Below, one piece after another: positions 1-8,269 of a DNA stretch of 36,542 nucleotides. The DNA is from a virus. Under the pieces are notes generated by a model. That model was given only the letters and a program-made list of their open reading frames with translations, did not search any database and was not told the DNA's origin. The stretch covers positions 1 through 36,542 of IMG/VR virus record IMGVR_UViG_3300025083_000103; one strand, given 5' to 3'. Made by a program: the position numbers and the translations under genes. Every line of letters starts with the position of its first letter. Position 1 is the first letter of the stretch.

Positions 1-273
1 GGATCATACGCGCGTCAGACTGCGGCGTTTACTGTGAGCGGCACAAGCCCGACAGAGGCAACAACGGGTTCAGCTATTGAGTTTCCCACGGCGACAGCTT
101 CTTGGGGTACGGTGACATACGCGGGCGTGTACGACGCGTCTACTGGCGGCAACTTGCTTGCGTATGCTGAGTTGACCGATCCAAGCGACTTCTCGACTGC
201 GCTGCCCAAAGCGATTGATACGGGCGACATTTTCCGCATTTCGGCAGGTAATCTTAAAATACGATTGGACTAA
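1..273 (+). CDS. Gp80-like tail appendage protein, C-terminal part (5' truncated)
   Basis: The reading frame is open from base 1 to a TAA at 271-273 and begins inside the protein, so the 5' end is missing. It matches residues 48-137 of the complete copy at 34993-35406 almost exactly, and the first 119 bases are identical to that copy. The protein resembles small phage tail proteins of the Gp80-like type that sit just before a fibre gene. The internal ATG at 34 is not a real start, because the homologous copy runs through it. The fibre gene begins 3 bases after its stop. What I see is the homology; the tail-appendage role is inferred from family resemblance and position. Confidence 0.75.
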   Translation, partial: GSYARQTAAFTVSGTSPTEATTGSAIEFPTATASWGTVTYAGVYDASTGGNLLAYAELTDPSDFSTALPKAIDTGDIFRISAGNLKIRLD

Positions 274-395
274 TCCATGGCTACTCTTGTTACACGTTCT
301 GGGAAGGGGTCTCCGCTTACCCATGCTGAAGTTGATGCCAACTTTACAAACCTAAACACGGATAAGCTGGAGCTATCTGGCGGCACCATGACGGG
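1..395. repeat. long direct repeat, copy 1 (partner 35134-35528)
   Basis: Bases 1-119 are identical to 35134-35252. Alignment continues without gaps, with scattered substitutions, to 395/35528, then fades within the fibre genes. The constant offset is 35,133. It covers the end of the Gp80-like gene and the fibre anchor. It could be genome-end overlap of a circular map or a tandem duplication. Confidence 0.95.
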
Positions 396-2466
396 TAACT
401 TATCCTTCGGCGACAACGACAAAGCCATATTCGGTGCTGGGTCTGATTTGCAGATTTACCATGATGGGACTAGTAGTTATATTGAGGATGCAGGAACAGG
501 TTGGTTACTTTTAAAAGGTAATGATAGTGGTGTAGCGGCTCAAGACGGTTCAGGTAACTATGTTTGGTATGCAAACCAAAATGGTTTCGGTGCTTACTAT
601 AACAACGCAGTCAAACTCGCCACCACCAGCACAGGTGTAGACATCACTGGGACTTTGACCAGCGATGGTTTGTCAGTCGATGGCGGCACGATCAAGCTGG
701 ATGGGAACTATCCTGTTGGTACAGGCAACGTGGCGTTGGGCAATGCTGCGTTAGATGATGGTTCCTTGAGTGGTGGGTATAATGTTGCCGTAGGAAATAC
801 TGCTCTTACGGCTAATACTACAGGTGATAATAGTGTTGCCATAGGTTATGCTTCTTTATCCTCAAACACAACAGGTAACTATAACGTCGCATTGGGTGGG
901 AACTCTTTAGAAAACAACACAACAGCAAGTAATAACAGCGCAGTCGGCCTTCAGGCACTACGTGCTAATACATCGGGTGCAAACAATACAGCAGTTGGTA
1001 TGCAGTCTCTACTCTCCAACACCACCGCAAGCAACAACACCGCAGTTGGGTATCAGGCGGGATATAGTAATACTACAGGTACACGCAATGCGTTCTTTGG
1101 TAAGTCGGCGGGTCAAGCAACTACCACAGGTAACTATAATGCGTTTATTGGAATGGATGCTGGCTATGAAAATACGACAGGTTCTAGCAATACGGCTTTG
1201 GGAAATTCTGCCTTAGAGCATAACACCACCGCAAGTAACAACACAGCGGTTGGGTATCAGGCTGGGTATAGCTTTACCACAGGTGGTTACAGCACTGTAA
1301 TGGGATATCAAGCAGCACAAAATGCCACCGCTGGTGGTACAGTTGCTATAGGTCATTCCTCTGCTAAAAATAACACTGGCGCAGGGATTACTGCTGTTGG
1401 TTCTAATGCTTTGACTACTAATACAAGTGGTACAAGTTCTACTGGCATAGGCACCAATGCCCTAAATGACAACACAACAGGCAGCTATAACGTAGCTTTA
1501 GGCCGTGATGCTTTGTACAACAACACCACCGCAAGCAACAATACAGCAGTTGGGTATCGGGCAGGGTATAATACAACAGTAGGTTTCAACAACACTCTGT
1601 TTGGTGATAGAGCAGGATATTCAAACGTAGGCAATCGTGGCAATACGTTCCTTGGTCAAGAAAGTGGATACAGCTATAACAAATCTGGAAACAACGACAC
1701 CTTCAACACTTTTGTTGGATACCGTGCAGGATACTCTCAAAGCACAGATGGTTTGTATAACACTTATGTTGGCTTATTTAGTGGTCAACACATAACAACA
1801 GGCTCCAAGAACACTATCATCGGTGGCTACAACGGCAACCAAGGCGGCTTGGACATCCGCACCTCAAGCAACAACATCGTGCTGTCGGATGGGGATGGTA
1901 ATCCTAAATTCCAAATGGACTATCATGCTAGATCAATCATTCAAGCTACATACGGTACAGGTTATGGTTTAAAAATTAATAACTCTGCCTCATCTGGTTT
2001 AGTTGAAGGTATTGAAATAAATACAACAAATGTATCTACTGACAGCTCTTCTGGACATTACTTAAAGTGTAACGACAGCACCACAACACGTTGCGTTATT
2101 GACTTAAATGGTAACTTGCGAAACCACGACAACAGTTATGGCGCTATCTCTGACCAACGTGCAAAACAAGACATTGTCGATGCGGCAAGTCAATGGGATG
2201 ACGTTAAGGCCATTCAGGTTCGTAAATACAAAAAGATTGATGATGTAACAGCGTATGGTGATGCTGCGCCAGTAGAGATTGGTGTAATTGCGCAAGAGTT
2301 AGAAGCATCTGGAATGGGTGGCCTTGTTGATACACCTGAAAATGAAGACGAAATGAAGTCCGTCAAATACTCCATCCTCTACATGAAAGCAGTCAAGGCA
2401 CTGCAAGAGGCAATGGATCGGATTGAAACCTTAGAGGCAAAAGTAACTGCCCTAGAAAACGCATAA
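277..2466 (+). CDS. tail fibre with left-handed roll repeats and C-terminal S74 self-cleaving chaperone
   Basis: A 729-residue fibre. Residues 1-40 (VTRSGKGSPLTHAEVD, LELSGGTMTG) form an anchor module shared with the fibre at 35410. Residues about 145-520 are many degenerate repeats of the form N-T-A-V/I-G-x-x-A/S-L/G, as in YadA-head/LbR-type beta rolls of adhesins. The last ~105 residues are an intramolecular chaperone of the peptidase S74 family, starting SDQRAKQDI. Ser625 and Lys630 have the five-residue spacing of the S74 catalytic dyad, so the tail should cleave itself off before Ser625 after trimerisation. The C terminus is a predicted coiled coil. It follows the Gp80-like gene by 3 bases. 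Exact host-binding specificity cannot be read. Repeated DNA blocks within the gene are listed separately. Confidence 0.9.
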   Translation: MATLVTRSGKGSPLTHAEVDANFTNLNTDKLELSGGTMTGNLSFGDNDKAIFGAGSDLQIYHDGTSSYIEDAGTGWLLLKGNDSGVAAQDGSGNYVWYANQNGFGAYYNNAVKLATTSTGVDITGTLTSDGLSVDGGTIKLDGNYPVGTGNVALGNAALDDGSLSGGYNVAVGNTALTANTTGDNSVAIGYASLSSNTTGNYNVALGGNSLENNTTASNNSAVGLQALRANTSGANNTAVGMQSLLSNTTASNNTAVGYQAGYSNTTGTRNAFFGKSAGQATTTGNYNAFIGMDAGYENTTGSSNTALGNSALEHNTTASNNTAVGYQAGYSFTTGGYSTVMGYQAAQNATAGGTVAIGHSSAKNNTGAGITAVGSNALTTNTSGTSSTGIGTNALNDNTTGSYNVALGRDALYNNTTASNNTAVGYRAGYNTTVGFNNTLFGDRAGYSNVGNRGNTFLGQESGYSYNKSGNNDTFNTFVGYRAGYSQSTDGLYNTYVGLFSGQHITTGSKNTIIGGYNGNQGGLDIRTSSNNIVLSDGDGNPKFQMDYHARSIIQATYGTGYGLKINNSASSGLVEGIEINTTNVSTDSSSGHYLKCNDSTTTRCVIDLNGNLRNHDNSYGAISDQRAKQDIVDAASQWDDVKAIQVRKYKKIDDVTAYGDAAPVEIGVIAQELEASGMGGLVDTPENEDEMKSVKYSILYMKAVKALQEAMDRIETLEAKVTALENA
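1018..1566 (+). repeat. three dispersed ~40-bp direct repeats inside the fibre gene
   Basis: Near-identical DNA blocks starting AACACCACCGCAAG and running to TTGGGTATC occur at about 1018-1058, 1222-1262 and 1522-1562, with a weaker relative near 916. They encode the repeat NTTASNNTAVGY. The distances of 204 and 300 bases are multiples of three, so recombination between copies would delete or add whole beta-roll coils in frame. Confidence 0.8.
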
Positions 2467-2490
2467 CATTAGTCAAAAAAGGAGAAAGAC

Positions 2491-2712
2491 ATGACTGATA
2501 CATCAACTGCGGAAGAAATCGCACAACACTATTTAGCTATGGGACATAGCGTAGAGTTACTAAACGCTGGACAACCAGAGGACATGGAAGATGCCGATTG
2601 GGCTGACACTGTGTCACGCAACGTAGAGCATTTACAGCTAATGGTTGCTAAAGACTTCTGGACTACAGAAGACATGACAGCGGTCAACGCAGCTATTGCA
2701 GCAAACTCATAA
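2491..2712 (+). CDS. small acidic fibre-locus protein, unknown
   Basis: A 73-residue acidic protein with a clear ribosome site (AAAGGAGAAAGAC) before its ATG, 24 bases after the S74 fibre. It has an amphipathic helical N-terminal half (EEIAQHYLAMGHSVELL) and is rich in Asp and Glu. I recognise no domain. Its place between the fibre and a DUF6447-like gene suggests a virion or fibre-assembly accessory. That is inference from position only. Confidence 0.75.
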   Translation: MTDTSTAEEIAQHYLAMGHSVELLNAGQPEDMEDADWADTVSRNVEHLQLMVAKDFWTTEDMTAVNAAIAANS

Positions 2713-2723
2713 GGAACAGACAG

Positions 2724-2957
2724 ATGGCGAAAGACGAAAAGAAAACCATCACGGTCAATGACGTAGAATACAACTTGGGTGACTTCACAGCGGAGCAATC
2801 AGCAATGCTGAACCACATCCAAGACTTAGACCGCAAGCTAAGTAACGCACAGTTTAACCTAGATCAGCTTATGGTTGGTCGTGAGGCGTTTGTAGCGAGG
2901 CTGGCGACATCACTGGAAGCTGAACCAGAGGAAGCCGAAGAAATCGCGGCTGAGTAA
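2724..2957 (+). CDS. DUF6447-like small protein
   Basis: A 77-residue protein starting at ATG after AAGGAACAGACAG. The pattern ITVNDVEYNLGDFTAEQ followed by a helix of the type LNHIQDLDRKLSNAQFNLDQL fits the DUF6447 family found next to fibre genes in marine and cyanobacterial phages. A short beta hairpin is followed by a coiled coil and an acidic tail. No enzymatic residues are evident. Function is unknown; a trimeric or coiled-coil structural role near the fibres is plausible. Confidence 0.75.
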   Translation: MAKDEKKTITVNDVEYNLGDFTAEQSAMLNHIQDLDRKLSNAQFNLDQLMVGREAFVARLATSLEAEPEEAEEIAAE

Positions 2958-2962
2958 AAAGC

Positions 2963-3817
2963 ATGACCGCATACTACGTACAGCCAGAACCCAGTGCATC
3001 GGGCGGCGAGGCATACTGGTTGGAAGGGTATGCGGTTGGCGATGCCAAGTTTGCCGCAGCGCAGTCTGACGGCACAAGCACAACGCTTATTGCGTCATCT
3101 CGCGTAAAACAAACGGGGCTGCGCTCTGACGGCACATCATCATCACTCTTTGGCGGAAATCGTGTTGTCGCAGGCGCACTTGTTCAGGAGCCAGTGACGG
3201 CAACTGTGACAGGCGTTACGCGCGTTCGGCAGGGGGCAATACGCGCGGACGGCACAAGCACTACGTTGATCGCCTCTGTGCGCGTTCGCAACCCTGCGGC
3301 GATCTCACAGTCGCGCTATGTACTCGCGGACTACTGGGAATACGGCTACGCTGACTACGGTCAAAACTCAGACGTGCGCATTGCTGGCAACAAGACGACA
3401 GACAGCGGCATACTCTCTGCGGGATCGGCGACATCTCTTATTGGCGTTACGCGCGTCAAACCGTCTAGCATGCTTGCGATTGCAGAGGCAGAGGTTGACG
3501 TAGTAGGCGGGGCAATACGCACAAACATCGGCGTTCTTAGTGATGCAAACGGCATATTCGTTATTAATGGAAACGTGTCCTACGACAGCAGCGCGGTATC
3601 TGAGGCTGTGTCTGAGGCTCTGGGGGCGCTTACGATCAAGTGGCTTGACCAAGCAGAAGATGCAGACGTTTGGACAGATCAAGCCGAAGATGGCGACACT
3701 TGGGCAAATGTGGTAGAAGCAAGCGGAACGTGGACAACTGTATCTGAGGACACCGACATTTGGACTGACGTATCTGAGGACACAGACACTTGGACTGACC
3801 TAAGTCCGCTAACATAG
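2963..3817 (+). CDS. repeat-rich tail/fibre-associated structural protein
   Basis: A 284-residue protein of beta-type repeats. Units of the form DGTSTTLIASxRV recur at residues about 36-50, 56-70, 96-110 and more loosely at 140-160. The C terminus (about residues 232-282) is a tandem array of roughly 13-residue units with the pattern W-T/A-x-x-x-E-D/A-x-D/G-x-W, ending DTDTWTDLSPLT. It lies between the DUF6447-like gene and another fibre-like gene. The repeated architecture and position suggest a fibre or decoration component. No ribosome site is obvious. No named family is recognised. Confidence 0.7.
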   Translation: MTAYYVQPEPSASGGEAYWLEGYAVGDAKFAAAQSDGTSTTLIASSRVKQTGLRSDGTSSSLFGGNRVVAGALVQEPVTATVTGVTRVRQGAIRADGTSTTLIASVRVRNPAAISQSRYVLADYWEYGYADYGQNSDVRIAGNKTTDSGILSAGSATSLIGVTRVKPSSMLAIAEAEVDVVGGAIRTNIGVLSDANGIFVINGNVSYDSSAVSEAVSEALGALTIKWLDQAEDADVWTDQAEDGDTWANVVEASGTWTTVSEDTDIWTDVSEDTDTWTDLSPLT

Positions 3818-3867
3818 ACGCGAGGCAAGGAATGCTATATATTGCCAGTAACGCATAGGAGATTTAG

Positions 3868-4653
3868 ATGGCTATAACCATTACAAAGCCAACCGTAGGC
3901 GGTTCTGAGGATAGTTGGGGGACAACCATCAACACCGCGTTAGATGACATTGTTTTAGAGATAAACAGCAATGCTGACGGTACAAATACAGTCACACCTA
4001 ATCTTGGGTCGGGTTGGGAGGTTGGTGGCGTAGCAGTTACGTCAACTGCGGCAGAGCTAAACATCTTAGACGGTGACACAGCAGCAACATCTACAACAGT
4101 CGTTGATGCTGACCGCGTTGTATTCAACGACGATGGCACAATGAAGCAGGTCGCTATGAGCGATCTTAAAACCTACATCAATGCCTCTGTGGGTTCTGGA
4201 TCAGTAACAAGCGTTGCAATGTCAGTGCCGACAGGTTTGACGGTTAGCGGATCACCAATTACAACAAGCGGCACGTTGGCGGTTTCACTGCAATCAGGTT
4301 ACAGCATCCCAACAACGTCAAGCCAATCAAACTGGAACACGGCGTATGGCTGGGGCGATCACTCCACGCAGGGATATGCAACAGGCACGATCCCGACAAA
4401 CAACAATCAGCTAACCAACGGGGCTGGATACATCACATCTGTCCCGACAACAGCAGCCGCCGTTGGGACTTACACTTTTGCTCTTTCAAGCAGTGTTCCA
4501 AGTCCGATCCCAGCAGGTACTGTGAGCGGAAGCCAGTTGACGTATTCTGATGGATCGGGGACTAACAACGTAGGCACTAGCCCCAATGTGGGTACATGGC
4601 GTTTGATGGCGCACTACGTCAATCGTTCCTCGCTATTTGTCCGTGTGTCATAG
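3868..4653 (+). CDS. fibre-like protein with Ser/Thr/Gly-rich repeats
   Basis: A 261-residue protein with a good ribosome site (AGGAGATTTAG). The N terminus (MAITITKPTVGGSEDSWGT) resembles the start of phage fibre proteins that carry the GSEDSWGTTIN motif. Residues 110-200 are low-complexity Ser/Thr/Gly (SGSVTSVAMSVPTGLTVSGS, then WGDHSTQGYAT), typical of phage tail-fibre shafts. No S74 or other chaperone domain is visible. The gene that begins at 36525 starts with the same MAI and may be an allele of it. Likely a second fibre or fibre extension. Confidence 0.75.
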   Translation: MAITITKPTVGGSEDSWGTTINTALDDIVLEINSNADGTNTVTPNLGSGWEVGGVAVTSTAAELNILDGDTAATSTTVVDADRVVFNDDGTMKQVAMSDLKTYINASVGSGSVTSVAMSVPTGLTVSGSPITTSGTLAVSLQSGYSIPTTSSQSNWNTAYGWGDHSTQGYATGTIPTNNNQLTNGAGYITSVPTTAAAVGTYTFALSSSVPSPIPAGTVSGSQLTYSDGSGTNNVGTSPNVGTWRLMAHYVNRSSLFVRVS

Positions 4654-4662
4654 GAGATTTAA

Positions 4663-5070
4663 ATGAGTGTAGACATTACAGAGTATCGCAATGCTAGTTC
4701 GCTGAACGCAGAAAATACTATGATGGACGTAGAGATCAATCACCCAGTGTATGGGTGGATACCTTACACTATACACCCTGATGACACGGACATGACCATA
4801 GATAACGCAGCGTTGTTATCTCTTGTGGGTAATGACTTTGCAGCATTTTCTCAGGCTGACCATGATGCGCGTGTCGCGGTATCCGTTAGAGTTCAGCGTG
4901 ACGCAAAACTAAGCAGCGAAGTAGACCCAATCGTAAGCAACGCACTACGCTGGGCAGACTTAACCGCAGAAAAACAAAACGAGTGGACACAGTACCGCAC
5001 TGATTTGCTCAACGTCCCACAGCAAGCAGGCTTTCCAAACACCATCAACTGGCCCACTAAACCAGAGTAA
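4663..5070 (+). CDS. tail fibre assembly chaperone-like protein
   Basis: A 135-residue protein, 9 bases after the fibre-like gene, with ribosome site AGGAGATTTAA. The C-terminal third reads RWADLTAEKQNEWTQYRTDL then VPQQAGFP and INWPTKPE. This is the signature of the phage tail assembly chaperone family (Phage_tail_APC), whose members lie immediately downstream of fibre genes and help fibre maturation. The N-terminal half is not recognised. Chaperone activity is inferred from family and position. Confidence 0.8.
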   Translation: MSVDITEYRNASSLNAENTMMDVEINHPVYGWIPYTIHPDDTDMTIDNAALLSLVGNDFAAFSQADHDARVAVSVRVQRDAKLSSEVDPIVSNALRWADLTAEKQNEWTQYRTDLLNVPQQAGFPNTINWPTKPE

Positions 5071-5075
5071 CGCGC

Positions 5076-6575
5076 ATGGCTCTCATACCGCTTAAAATCC
5101 CCGCAGGCTTCTACCGCACAGGTACGGAGTTGGACGCTTCTGGTCGCTGGCGTGATGGCTCACTTGTTCGCTGGCGTGACGGGTCACTGCGCCCTATCGG
5201 CGGTTGGCGTGTAAACGAAAACATTGCGAGCATTACGGCAAATGCGCCGCGCTCTATGCACACTTGGGAAAGCAACAACGGCACACGTTATGTTGCAGCG
5301 GGATCATACAATGAGCTATTCGCAGTTGTTTCTGGTGGTACGGCATACGACATTGCGCCCACAGACCTAACAGCAGGGTCAGAGGATGCTGCGGTCAATA
5401 TTGGTTATGGGTACGGCTTTTATGGTGCAGGCGCATACGGCACACCGCGTCCTGACACTGGCAACCTTGTTGCTGCAACTACATGGTCGCTAGATAACTG
5501 GGGCGAGTACCTTGTCGCGTGTTCCACAGCAGATGGGCGCATACTTGAATGGCAGCTTGGTACTACGTCTGACGCGGCGGTCATTGCAGGCGCACCAACA
5601 AATAACAGCGGCATAATCGTCACAGAGGAACGCTTTATCTTTGCACTAGGTGCAGGCGCAAATCCACGCAAGGTGCAGTGGTGTGACCGTGAGGACAATA
5701 CAACATGGACACCCGCAGCAACCAACGAGGCTGGCGACATAGAATTGCAAACCTCTGGGCAAATCCAGACTGCTATTCGTACACGCGGTCAGACGTTAAT
5801 CATTACAGACATTGACGCACACACAGCGCGTTACATCGGCCCACCCTATGTGTATGGGTTTGAGCGTGTTGGCACATCTTGCGGCATCATTTCACGTCAG
5901 GCGGCGGCAGACGTTGACATGGGCGTGTTCTGGATGGGCAACGGTGGTTTCTATCGCTTTGATGGTAACTTGGTTTCTGAAATACCGTGCGATGTTCACG
6001 ATTATGTGTTCGGAGACATCAATACCTCTCAGAAAAGTAAAACGTGGGCGTTTACCAACGGTCAGTTTGGCGAAATTTGGTGGTTCTATGCATCTTCTAA
6101 TAGCACGGAGATTGATCGCTATGTGGCGTTTGATTACAAGGAAAGCCACTGGCTGATTGGCAATCTATCCCGCACCTCTGGCGCGTCACGCGGCGTGTTT
6201 GAGTATCCAATGTTGATGGATGCAAATGGCGCGATGTATGACCATGAGGTAGGCTTATCCTACGCGGTCAGTGGCGCAGAGCAAGCTGTATTCGCAGAAA
6301 GTGGCCCGATCAGCATTGGCAACGGCGATAACATCATGCAGGTTACAGACCTAATTCCTGACGAAAAGACGCAGGGCGATGTAGATGTAATCTTCAAAAG
6401 CAGATACTACCCCAACGACACAGAATATACGCATGGGCCGTATACACCGTCTAGCCCGACAGCGGTGCGCTTCTCAGGTCGCCAGATCAGAATGCGCGTA
6501 GAGGGCGATGCACCATATGCAGCGTGGCGTGTTGGCACAATGCGGGTAGACGCAAAAGCGGGTGGGCGTAGGTAA
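5076..6575 (+). CDS. large tail/stabilisation-type virion protein
   Basis: A 499-residue protein rich in aromatic beta strands. It begins with IPLKIPAGFYRTGTELDASG and then has the duplicated motif GRWRDGSLVRWRDGSLRPIGGW. Features such as the NGGFYRFDG and ERFIFALGAG segments suggest a beta-propeller-like or tubular tail protein. Proteins of this size and position in podoviruses are tail-hub or tail-needle-associated stabilisers. I do not recognise a defined Pfam family with confidence. It overlaps the next gene by one base (TAATG), implying translational coupling. Confidence 0.75.
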   Translation: MALIPLKIPAGFYRTGTELDASGRWRDGSLVRWRDGSLRPIGGWRVNENIASITANAPRSMHTWESNNGTRYVAAGSYNELFAVVSGGTAYDIAPTDLTAGSEDAAVNIGYGYGFYGAGAYGTPRPDTGNLVAATTWSLDNWGEYLVACSTADGRILEWQLGTTSDAAVIAGAPTNNSGIIVTEERFIFALGAGANPRKVQWCDREDNTTWTPAATNEAGDIELQTSGQIQTAIRTRGQTLIITDIDAHTARYIGPPYVYGFERVGTSCGIISRQAAADVDMGVFWMGNGGFYRFDGNLVSEIPCDVHDYVFGDINTSQKSKTWAFTNGQFGEIWWFYASSNSTEIDRYVAFDYKESHWLIGNLSRTSGASRGVFEYPMLMDANGAMYDHEVGLSYAVSGAEQAVFAESGPISIGNGDNIMQVTDLIPDEKTQGDVDVIFKSRYYPNDTEYTHGPYTPSSPTAVRFSGRQIRMRVEGDAPYAAWRVGTMRVDAKAGGRR

Positions 6576-7234
6576 TGGCAGCACCCGTACTCCCACCGAT
6601 TGGCGACAACGTAAAGGCTTGGGGTAATAACCTTACTGCGTATCTGCGCAGGCAGCTTCCGCGCTTGTACTTTAAGACAGCAGACGACAACCCATCAGAG
6701 AACGGCGTTATCTTGTGGGACGATGAGGCGGGTTATCCTGTCGTGTCCAAGAACGGCGCGTTTGTGCAGATCATCTTGGAAGATGGTCACGCCTCGCTTT
6801 ACCGCACAACTGACGTTACGGCGGCTGCGGCGAATACGGCGTACGCAATAACGTACGATGCGCCTACGGGGAATGTCGGCATAGATCGGGATGGAGCTGA
6901 TCCAAGCAAAATCGTGTTTAGTGAAGCTGGTGAGTACCTTTTGATGTTTTCTGCGCAAATTTCGTCAACATCAGGCAGCACAGTAAAGTTCTACTTCTGG
7001 CCAAGGCTAAACGGCACAGATGCGCCCAACAATACTATGGTTAACACGCTGCACCAAAACAACGCCACGCTTGTTGCTTCACGCAGTGCAAAGTTTGATG
7101 TTAGTGCTGGCGATGAATTGCAAGTTATGTGGGCGGTGGATAGCACGAATGGCTTTTTGGATGCGACTGCGGCGACTGCGTTTAGCCCAGCGGCACCAGC
7201 GACTACGCTTCACATTACGAGGATGCATGGATGA
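6575..7234 (+). CDS. virion protein with TNF/C1q-like C-terminal jelly roll
   Basis: A 219-residue protein coupled to the preceding gene by TAATG. Residues about 1-75 are an N-terminal anchor. The C-terminal ~130 residues show the strand pattern of C1q/TNF-like phage fibre tips: AYAITYDAP, then FSEAGEYLLMFSAQISSTSG, VKFYFWPRLNG, and a final VSAGDELQVMWAVDS. Such domains trimerise and bind surface ligands. Domain assignment is by pattern only. Confidence 0.7.
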   Translation: MAAPVLPPIGDNVKAWGNNLTAYLRRQLPRLYFKTADDNPSENGVILWDDEAGYPVVSKNGAFVQIILEDGHASLYRTTDVTAAAANTAYAITYDAPTGNVGIDRDGADPSKIVFSEAGEYLLMFSAQISSTSGSTVKFYFWPRLNGTDAPNNTMVNTLHQNNATLVASRSAKFDVSAGDELQVMWAVDSTNGFLDATAATAFSPAAPATTLHITRMHG

Positions 7235-7605
7235 ATGCGCACGCAGACATAAATCCGCTAGAGCGCTGCAAGCCTTGGATTGAGGCTGCATTGGAGCGCT
7301 CAGGTGGTCACAATACGTGGGACGAAGTATGCTCAGGTATACGCTCAGGCAAGATGCAATTATGGCCCGCAGAGCGTGGGTGCATAATTACAGAAATCGT
7401 GGTATATCCTAGTACAAAAGCCTTGCATGTGTTTCTTGCAGGTGGTGAATTGGATGAAATTTTACAAATGACTGAAAATGTGAAAGAATGGGCAAAATTG
7501 CAAGGCTGTTCATTTGCTTCATTTGATGGTCGTTTTGGATGGCAGAAACCTTTGGAGAAATTGGGCTGGAAGCCTCACTCCATAACAATGCATTTGGAGT
7601 TTTAG
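7231..7605 (+). CDS. GNAT-like virion-cluster protein
   Basis: A 124-residue protein starting in an ATGA overlap with the previous stop. The sequence runs IITEIVVYPSTKALHVFLAG, then a helix (LDEILQMTENVKEWAKLQGC), then FASFDGRFGWQKPLEKLGWK. This is compatible with the core of a GNAT acetyltransferase fold (strand, helix, strand, terminal GWK). The canonical acetyl-CoA loop Q/RxxGxG/A is not evident, so it may be a degenerate, non-catalytic member. It is embedded among virion genes. Similar small proteins occur in the morphogenesis clusters of alphaproteobacterial phages. Confidence 0.65.
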   Translation: MNAHADINPLERCKPWIEAALERSGGHNTWDEVCSGIRSGKMQLWPAERGCIITEIVVYPSTKALHVFLAGGELDEILQMTENVKEWAKLQGCSFASFDGRFGWQKPLEKLGWKPHSITMHLEF

Positions 7606-7606
7606 C

Positions 7607-8269
7607 ATGGGTAGCAAGTCTACACAATCAACTCAAATCCCAGAGTACGTTGAGGAAGCTGGTAAGCTGGCTCTGCAGCGCGCTCAGGAAATCCAAGCGA
7701 TGGGATATGTTCCCTACACGGGGCCAGAGGTTGCAGCCATTAATCCTTACGAACAGGCTTCTGCTGCAAACGTTGGCGGCATGGCGGCAGCGCTTGGCAT
7801 GCAAGCACCTGTAGGGGTGGACATGGGCGGCATGCCAACAGTCACTCAGGGCGGCATGACAGGGTATAGCTCTTACCCAGCTTACATGGCGTCACTTGAA
7901 AGATTGCGTGAAACGCGCCCAGAGATGTATCAATACTTCTCAGGCATGACGCGGTTTGACCCGATCACTGGTGCGCTAAACCCTGAATACGATGCGCGTA
8001 TGCAGGCAGCAATTGCTCCACAAGTAGCAGCGCCAGTTTCAGGTGGTGGCGGCAGTAATAACGATGGGCTAAGTCATGCTGAAATCATGGAAATGCATTA
8101 TGGTAACCCTGCTGGCTCAAATGCGAACCTTGGCCCGCGTGACAGCAGCCCGCGCCCAGTTTTACGTAGTCAATCTACTGGTGGAAGCGGTAATTTGTTT
8201 AGCGGCCTGCGTGATGCTAGGGAAGAGGTTAGTAACAGAATTTATACTGCATTAGGAGGTCGCGGATAA
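7607..8269 (+). CDS. virion structural protein, unknown
   Basis: A 220-residue protein starting MGSKSTQSTQIPEYVEEAGK. It has an amphipathic N-terminal helix (VEEAGKLALQRAQEIQAMG) followed by YVPYTGPEVAAINPYEQAS, a pattern common in internal virion proteins of marine phages that begin with helix-rich adhesion segments. The middle is Gly/Met-rich (GGMPTVTQGGMTGY). It overlaps the next gene by one base (TAATG). A role as an internal or ejection protein is inferred from sequence style and context. Confidence 0.7.
   Translation: MGSKSTQSTQIPEYVEEAGKLALQRAQEIQAMGYVPYTGPEVAAINPYEQASAANVGGMAAALGMQAPVGVDMGGMPTVTQGGMTGYSSYPAYMASLERLRETRPEMYQYFSGMTRFDPITGALNPEYDARMQAAIAPQVAAPVSGGGGSNNDGLSHAEIMEMHYGNPAGSNANLGPRDSSPRPVLRSQSTGGSGNLFSGLRDAREEVSNRIYTALGGRG

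Noticed and set aside
962-1216. Plus-strand frame inside the fibre repeats
   Set aside because: A by-product of the repetitive coding sequence; not continuous with any ribosome site.
3818-3867. Possible extended -10 promoter (TGCTATATATTG) before the gene at 3868
   Set aside because: No -35 box at the right distance and the site lies in a continuous late gene series; kept out of the feature list.
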